Source of the DNA: Ceratotherium simum simum
Taxonomy: Eukaryota; Chordata; Mammalia; Perissodactyla; Rhinocerotidae
Reading direction: 5' to 3'
Length of the DNA stretch: 64,000 nucleotides
Assembly: GCF_000283155.1 (NCBI RefSeq)
Contig: NW_004454163.1
Span: 393,214-457,213 of the forward strand
Each line of letters begins with the position of its first letter. Position 1 is the stretch's first letter. Both the position numbers and the translations under genes were made by a program. The notes below the pieces were generated by a model. It ran no database searches, was not told the origin of the DNA, and saw only the letters and a list, made by a program, of their open reading frames with translations. Of this stretch, positions 58,271 to 64,000 are shown one piece after another.

Positions 58271-59764
58271 TATTATTTATCTATATGTGTTTTGAGTGGC
58301 ATCTAAACAATGATATAGAAATTTAAAAGGTTTAATTATTCAACAGATAGCTATTGAGCCCCTCGTATGGATTCAGACTGCTGAAGAGAGAACGGGAAAG
58401 CATCTGATACCCTAGGAGATGTCACTGGGGCAGCTTCCTGGTGGTGTCCTAAGGCTGTCTGTAGTAGCATGACCCCGATTTGGCCTTCCACCTTCCATAT
58501 CTTGTCAGCTCATACATAGGGAATCCATTTCTCTAGCCAAAGATTCACAGTATCAAAGCTCCTGAGACTAATTTACAAAACCAGAATGTCAATTTATTAC
58601 TCCACAATAGGAAAAAACAACTGCTATTCAGGCTGAAAATAAGCAAGCAGGCATGCCTATTAAATTTTATCCTCATTGTCAGAACTACATGGGAAGCCAA
58701 GCTGTAGGTAGAAGGTTTTGGGGTGAGTCTAGAACTTGAATCACAGGAAATAGAAGATATGAATGTTGACCCAATGCAGTGAAAATATCCTGACACATCC
58801 ATCTTCACAAAAGTGTCAGCCCTACAAAGGGGCACCAACCTTGAAAACTCGCAGCTAAGGCTGCCTCTTCCCAGGTGTGTTCTTGAATCTGGGCTTGCGA
58901 TTTTCACCTCAGTGATTCCTTGTTTTCGCTGATGTGGCTGAGTAGTCTTTTCCTCTGAAAGATGCTTAACAAGTGAGCTAATAGAAAATAAAAAGAAACT
59001 ATCTGTTGTTAACATCTCCTTTCCCATTTGGATCTCAGGAAAGAGAAGCCAGCGTTGTAGAACCAAAGGTAAATTGTTCTTATCCTACTCTTCCTCCCCT
59101 AGGGGAAAATTCACTTTGAGGAGAGCTAAGCGAGGACAGGGCAAAAGGGAAAAGGAGGAGCGAGGTTAGTGCCTGGAGTGGAGGAGGTCTCCGAGTCCTG
59201 CCCTGGACCGTGGGTGGATAAACAGAGGTGTGTTGGGGGTACCTGGGATGGGCTCCCATGCAGCTTCCCAAGAGGATAAAGAGCCTCTGACTGTGTGACA
59301 CAAGGGATGCCGATGGCCTGACCATGAACAGTTGAGACTTTGAGATTGTTGGTGAAAGATTTCTGCGCCCAGGCTTAGCATGGGAACAGAAAGTTGCCCT
59401 GAAATCTCAGACAGTATCAACGGCGTCCTAAGTAGACTGGAGAGCAGGGCGTACCTCAATCTTTTGGTCTATATAAAACTCCTGGGACTCTTAAGTGATA
59501 TTAGAGAGGTCTCCTCCCCCCACAATGAATTACTGATAGCTAATTTTCAACCAACCAGATATGTGCATGGAGGCTCAGAGTTGATTGATCTGATTTTGCA
59601 AACTAAAAAGACATTCATTTTTATTTTATGATAATTATAAATCTTACTCTAAGAAGGCAGCACTTATCTTACTCCCCGATTCTTTGGAGAAACCTTCTTG
59701 TAGAATACATGTACTGAAAACACAGAAGGAAAATACCCAGTCCTGCCATCCAGATAGCACTGTC
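58271..59764. other. Unassigned; holds the longest ORF of the window
   Basis: A 173-codon minus-strand frame lies at 58545-59066. It shows no domain and is close to the chance maximum for 64 kb in six frames. 59160-59460 is somewhat GC-rich. No repeat family was named. Confidence 0.35.
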
Positions 59765-60080
59765 TTCTGGGGAAGACACACAAAGAGATATGTCATTGAG
59801 TCACAGTGATAATATTGTTAAATGTCATTGCAGAAAATAAGTGTAGGGTACATAGGAGAAGTTCCTCTTCCAGAGCTGAGTAGGAAGAGAGAGGGGGCAT
59901 GTCAGCAAAGGTCCCCCGAGAAGAAGATGCCCTAACTCTTACTGAAGGCAGGGATCAGGTCATGAATAAGTTCCTGAAGGAGGCTACATTTGAGCTTTCT
60001 TGAAAAAAGAAGGCAAAATAGCTTACTAGGAAAAGGAATTTGCACGTAGAAATTCTGTTGGGTTTGAGGCAGTGCAAACC
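59765..60080 (+). repeat. Ancient repeat fragment, family not assigned
   Basis: 'GGGGAAGACACACAAAGAGA', 'CATTGCAGAAAATAAGTGTA', 'GAAGGAGGCTACATTTGAGC' and 'TTTGAGGCAGTGCAAACC' recall the ancient repeat described at 13495 and 17735. Confidence 0.5.
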
Positions 60081-63000
60081 ATTTGCAAGTGTCTAATTTG
60101 AATGAATAAAATTTCTACAAATACGTGTGAAAATGACATTATTCACTCAGTGAGTTGTCTATTATAGTAATTTTTTTCTTTTCTGGGGATCCATACACAT
60201 TCTTTCATCCAGGCAACCATCTGACCAAAGGTGGACCCTTACGAGATGTCTGACTTGGATTACGAATGTTGTTTCTGATAGTTACTTGGCCCCTTATAAG
60301 ACTTGAACCTAAAATATTGTTGTCTTGGCAAAGCACTAAATACCTAAGCCAATCAAACCAAACCATGTTCAGGATATAATTTGCTTCCCTGTTAGACTGT
60401 AGTGAAACAATTTTTTGTAATCCTTATTTATTGATCCATTGCTTTCTCTCTCTTTATTATTCCATCTGTTGGAAGAGCTTATCTAACCTGAAAATGTAAA
60501 ACAGTGAAGCAATGCAGAACCTGAAAATTAACTTTTAAGCTTCTGGGTTTTGTTGTGAGACATTTCCCCTTCTTTTAAAATGTCTTTTAAGATTATGATT
60601 TTGTTTCTTTAATACTACTTATTTTCTCAGCTATTAGAATTTTACATTGCTGATAAACCAAAGGTTTAAGTAAAAGTTTGATGGGTGGGCATTAAAAATT
60701 GCGGAAGCTGGTGAAGGTGAAATGATCCACTTAGCAATAGTCAGGGGAGGGACGCAATCACAAAGGAACCGATGAGAAAGTGAAGGTGCAATATTTGACA
60801 AGGTCTTTTAGCTGTACAGTTTGCTCTCAGATGATCAGATATTCGAAAATTTTATTTTTAAAAGCTGGTAAGAAGAACACAAGGATGAAGATAAAAGTGT
60901 GGCATATGTCTGTGATATACTCAGACTGCCAGAAGGTTTGGGAGACCACACAGAGCTGGGAAATACTTCAGAAAAATGCTAGAAAAAAATAAAAGATGCA
61001 TTTAAGGTCTGTTTAGAACAAGAAAAAGAGCTCAACATATTTTGTCTTCTCGGTTAGGAAGACCACGGTTTACATCTCTGCATGCATAAAAGCTGCTTCC
61101 TGTTGCCCAGGCAGCTCCTGCTAAACATCTTACCTAAAACCCAGCCTAGTGTTTTCTGTGATTCCATTTTGTCTCCTCCTACTGGTATTCAGTTAAATTG
61201 ATAAAAACACATCTCAATGACAGACTGACTTTTAATTAATCTGAGATTTTAATCTGAGAATTCTTTCAATTTGTATATAAGGTATGATACACAGAAGTAA
61301 CCGTGACGTGGCATGTGGAGCAGTGTGAGCCAGAGACGTGAGGAGCGGAATAAAAGTCGGGGAGAGTCACCATCCTCAGCCGTGCTTGGCCAAGGGTTTC
61401 TCTAACAATCCGGTGAAGATGAGATGTTCACACAACTGTATGTGAATATGTGAGTTTTTTTTTAAAGTACTTTTGCATCCAATTCATTACTATGAATAGT
61501 AGACTTGTTCATTTAAAGTTAATTCAATTGAAATGATATTTCCTTCAAGGTCTTCCATGGTGTTTTCCATCAGGGCGTTCTGTGTTCTATGGTGTTTTCC
61601 TCAGAATGGGCTACGGTAATACAAATTTGGAGAATGTTGTAGTAAATAAAATTATATAAATTTGTGTGTGGGAGTGCATATCTTACAGGTTTAAATGCAT
61701 TAATGGGAGCATTTTCCTTGTGTATTTTTCACAAAAACTATGCCAAATATTCCCTGTGATTATGGTTCAGTGGAATTCGCTTTGGGAAATAGAGGTAAAG
61801 GTACAATATTTAAATTAAAAATTCTTAATAAATTGTTAAGATCTTAGTATAGTGCATATAATAAAGGAGAATTCAGCATATACAAAATCTTATTTAATTC
61901 TTTAACGAATGACACTTTATAAAAAATGAAAATAAAAAAGAAAAATGTAAAATGCTATTTCTTGGAACTATTGACTGTGAAATAACTGGCTTCACTTTCA
62001 ACCAGAAGTAGGAGAGAGCTGTTTATTGAGTTAAGAAAGTGAAGAAAATATGATTCCTTTTATTATATAGAGAGATGTAAATTGCACAAAGAAACAAGTT
62101 TTCTTATTTGATTTGAATATCACATTTTATTCCTGCTAAGTCATTCCAGTGGCTGGTGTCTATTATAGATGAAGTGCCGCAGTGACTTTATGGTCTGGAG
62201 AATTCTGAGAAAAATAATCTGTACACTGTTCCCAGTGTGATATTTTGCAAAAATAGTTATACAGACTCAGGGAGACAGACATACACACAATACACCAACA
62301 GGTATGCACAAGTAAAACCTACACTTATTTTGAAACACACATATTTTAAAATTTGCAATATAAATTCTGTATTGTACAGAATGGGGATATTAAATTTCAT
62401 TTAATTCTTCCTTTTTTTTTTTTTTTTGACTTTATAAAATCCTAGTTGAAGAGCTCTCTCAGGCAACATTGTGCATTATGGGAAGGATCTGAGTGGGGTG
62501 GACTCCACTGACTTCTTGGTCGCTGTTTTAGCCTCCAGAATGAATAGTTGCTACCTATACCCCCTTCACAGAGTTGTGCCTGAAATAGGTGTTTTTCCAT
62601 CCCTGGATATGCCATCCTTAGATAGACTCTGTCTGATTTCAAATATTACTTACAATTTCATACGGTTTTGACAATAATGGAATATTGTTACCTAATGTGT
62701 TATGATTTGATGTAGATTTCATCCTTTTTTCTCTATGTATTATTGGTAATGTTCTTTTAGTGTCCTAAACAAGTCTGTCTCTTTACCTTTTAGAAAATCT
62801 TTTATTATTTGTTGAGCATTGATCATGTTCCCGGCTCTCATGGAAGAAACGTCAACATTGCCCTGTTTTGTAGAGTGTGTTTGCTGGAAGCACCTTTGAT
62901 AATGTCAGATATGATGTCATTACTGTTCTGGGAAGGGTGTGTTTTTTATGAACTTATGTTTCTTCTTCGATACGGCATTGATAATGGCAGAAAACAAATA

Positions 63001-63464
63001 TTTGTCAAAGACAGACTATTTACAACTAAAAATTTTATGATAGTTGGATATATTTTTAAAGAGCAGGGATTTTGAGAAGTCTCATTAAGGCAGTTTCAGC
63101 TTTGTTTAAAATCAGTTTCTAAGGTAATTGGTAATGCCTTTTCAAAAACAGAAAAATGTATGCCCTCTTTAATATGATTCATGGCTTTCCAGAGAAAGTG
63201 ATAGAAATGTATAGTTGTTTTTTATTTTTTTGAGTGTCTCATAATCGTAATTTACACATACAAATCCCACAGGCATATGTCACTAACAGATGGTATTTAT
63301 TGAAAATCCACATGCATTCTTGGATGGTTTAAGTGTCATTCTGCTTGAAGGCAAAGAAATGGATTAGATGACCTTTCAAGGTCATTCCACTTATAACTTT
63401 CAAGAATATGATCCGGAACTGTCCCACTGTTTCAAATGTGTTTCTTTAAAATATATGTACAAGT
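60081..63464. other. Unassigned AT-rich sequence; T run at 62411-62427
   Basis: About 3.4 kb with no gene or repeat family recognised. Only simple features: a poly(T) run and a short near-duplication of GGTGTTTTCC at 61560-61600. ORFs up to 88 codons lack motifs. Confidence 0.35.
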
Positions 63465-63900
63465 CGAGTATGTTTGGTTGCAAGTGACGTATATCCAACT
63501 TGAATCAGAGTAATAAACAAAGTACAATACATCTTCTCACTTGTGAAAGGATGTGGTCAGTGTTGGCATTAGAGACAACCAGATTCAAAGACTGGAATGC
63601 AGTATAGTCTCCTTTTCTTCTTTCTTCTCTGCTTCGTTCTCTCTTCAGCAGATAGACTTCTTCCACATGAGAGGGAGCATGGGTCCAGAAATCAGTCTCA
63701 GTCACCAAAGGAAAAAGAAGTCCTTGCAGTGAGCTCTGTTTAGGAACCCCGGGCGACATTTTAATTGGCACAACTTGAGTCCAGGAGCAATCAGTATAGC
63801 CTGCCCAGATTGACTTTCCTGGGTCATGGACATTTCACTGGCTATGACCTATTCACACCAGGATTAAGAAAGACAGAAATAGATTCCTGGGATGCTGAGA
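63465..63900 (+). repeat. Old interspersed repeat, second copy of the family at 19030
   Basis: 'TTGCAAGTGACGTATATCCA', 'CTTCCACATGAGAGGGAGCA' and 'GGAGCAATCAGTATAGCCTG' follow the same order as 19030-19480 with more decay. Confidence 0.45.
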
Positions 63901-64000
63901 CTGCCCCACCCCAGCCTCCAAGCCAATGACTTCACCGTTACGAATGATCAAGAGACATTTTCAAGAAGATTGTAGTTAAAACTGAATATTCAGTTTTTCC
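63901..64000. other. Unassigned end of window
   Basis: Nothing recognisable. Confidence 0.35.

Noticed and set aside
58545..59066. 173-codon minus-strand ORF, the longest in the window
   Set aside because: No domain, signal or splice context, and the length matches the expected chance maximum.

Overview
The window is mammalian nuclear DNA from a perissodactyl (odd-toed ungulate), most likely a horse or close relative. The diagnostic evidence is a set of tRNA-derived SINEs of the equine repetitive element (ERE) type. They carry a 5' GGGGCTGGCCC-like head, a tRNA-like B box and a 3' part with the phrase GCTAACATCTG, and they occur at very different ages. They lie in a background of pan-mammalian fossils (MIR, L2, old LINE-1, MLT1-class MaLR LTRs, MER-type hAT relics). 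The sequence is AT-rich by eye. There is one run of exactly 100 N (30307-30406), an assembly gap.

I found no functional protein-coding gene, rRNA, tRNA gene or CRISPR array. Every open reading frame I examined is short, lies in a repeat, or has a length expected by chance. The window is therefore intergenic or deep-intronic. A weak possible terminal exon on the minus strand near 35.25-35.53 kb is flagged but not claimed as a gene.

Layout. 0-1.8 kb: an old L1 endonuclease fragment cut by an MLT1-class LTR plus internal region, itself split by a reversed MLT1A/B-like LTR. 3.8-8.9 kb: two L1 3' ends in opposite orientations, carrying ERE SINEs and a 404-bp composite SINE whose tail looks RTE-derived. 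9-14.6 kb: MIR and L2 relics and other old repeats. 14.7-17.6 kb: a long minus-strand L1 keeping ORF1 and endonuclease traces but lacking the reverse transcriptase core. 17.6-30 kb: mostly unassigned sequence with ancient repeat fragments and two EREs. 30.2-31.5 kb: a young L1 3' stub that contains the gap, then a MaLR LTR. 31.5-42.5 kb: MIR, hAT relics, simple repeats and the least repeat-rich stretch (about 34-38 kb). 42.5-50 kb: plus- and minus-strand L1 debris, an ERE and a 30-bp-period minisatellite. 50-64 kb: L2 and MIR relics, a nested ERE pair with a possible 3' transduction at 52.2-52.7 kb, and long unassigned stretches.

No genes work together here. The biology on show is layered retrotransposition: L1 machinery supplied in trans for ERE, probably an RTE-type machinery for the composite SINE, and older MaLR and hAT activity. 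I did not find a novel biological system. The most unusual objects are the composite SINE, the nested ERE pair, the gap-containing L1 stub and the minisatellite. All family names rest on recall of consensus sequences, not on a database search.
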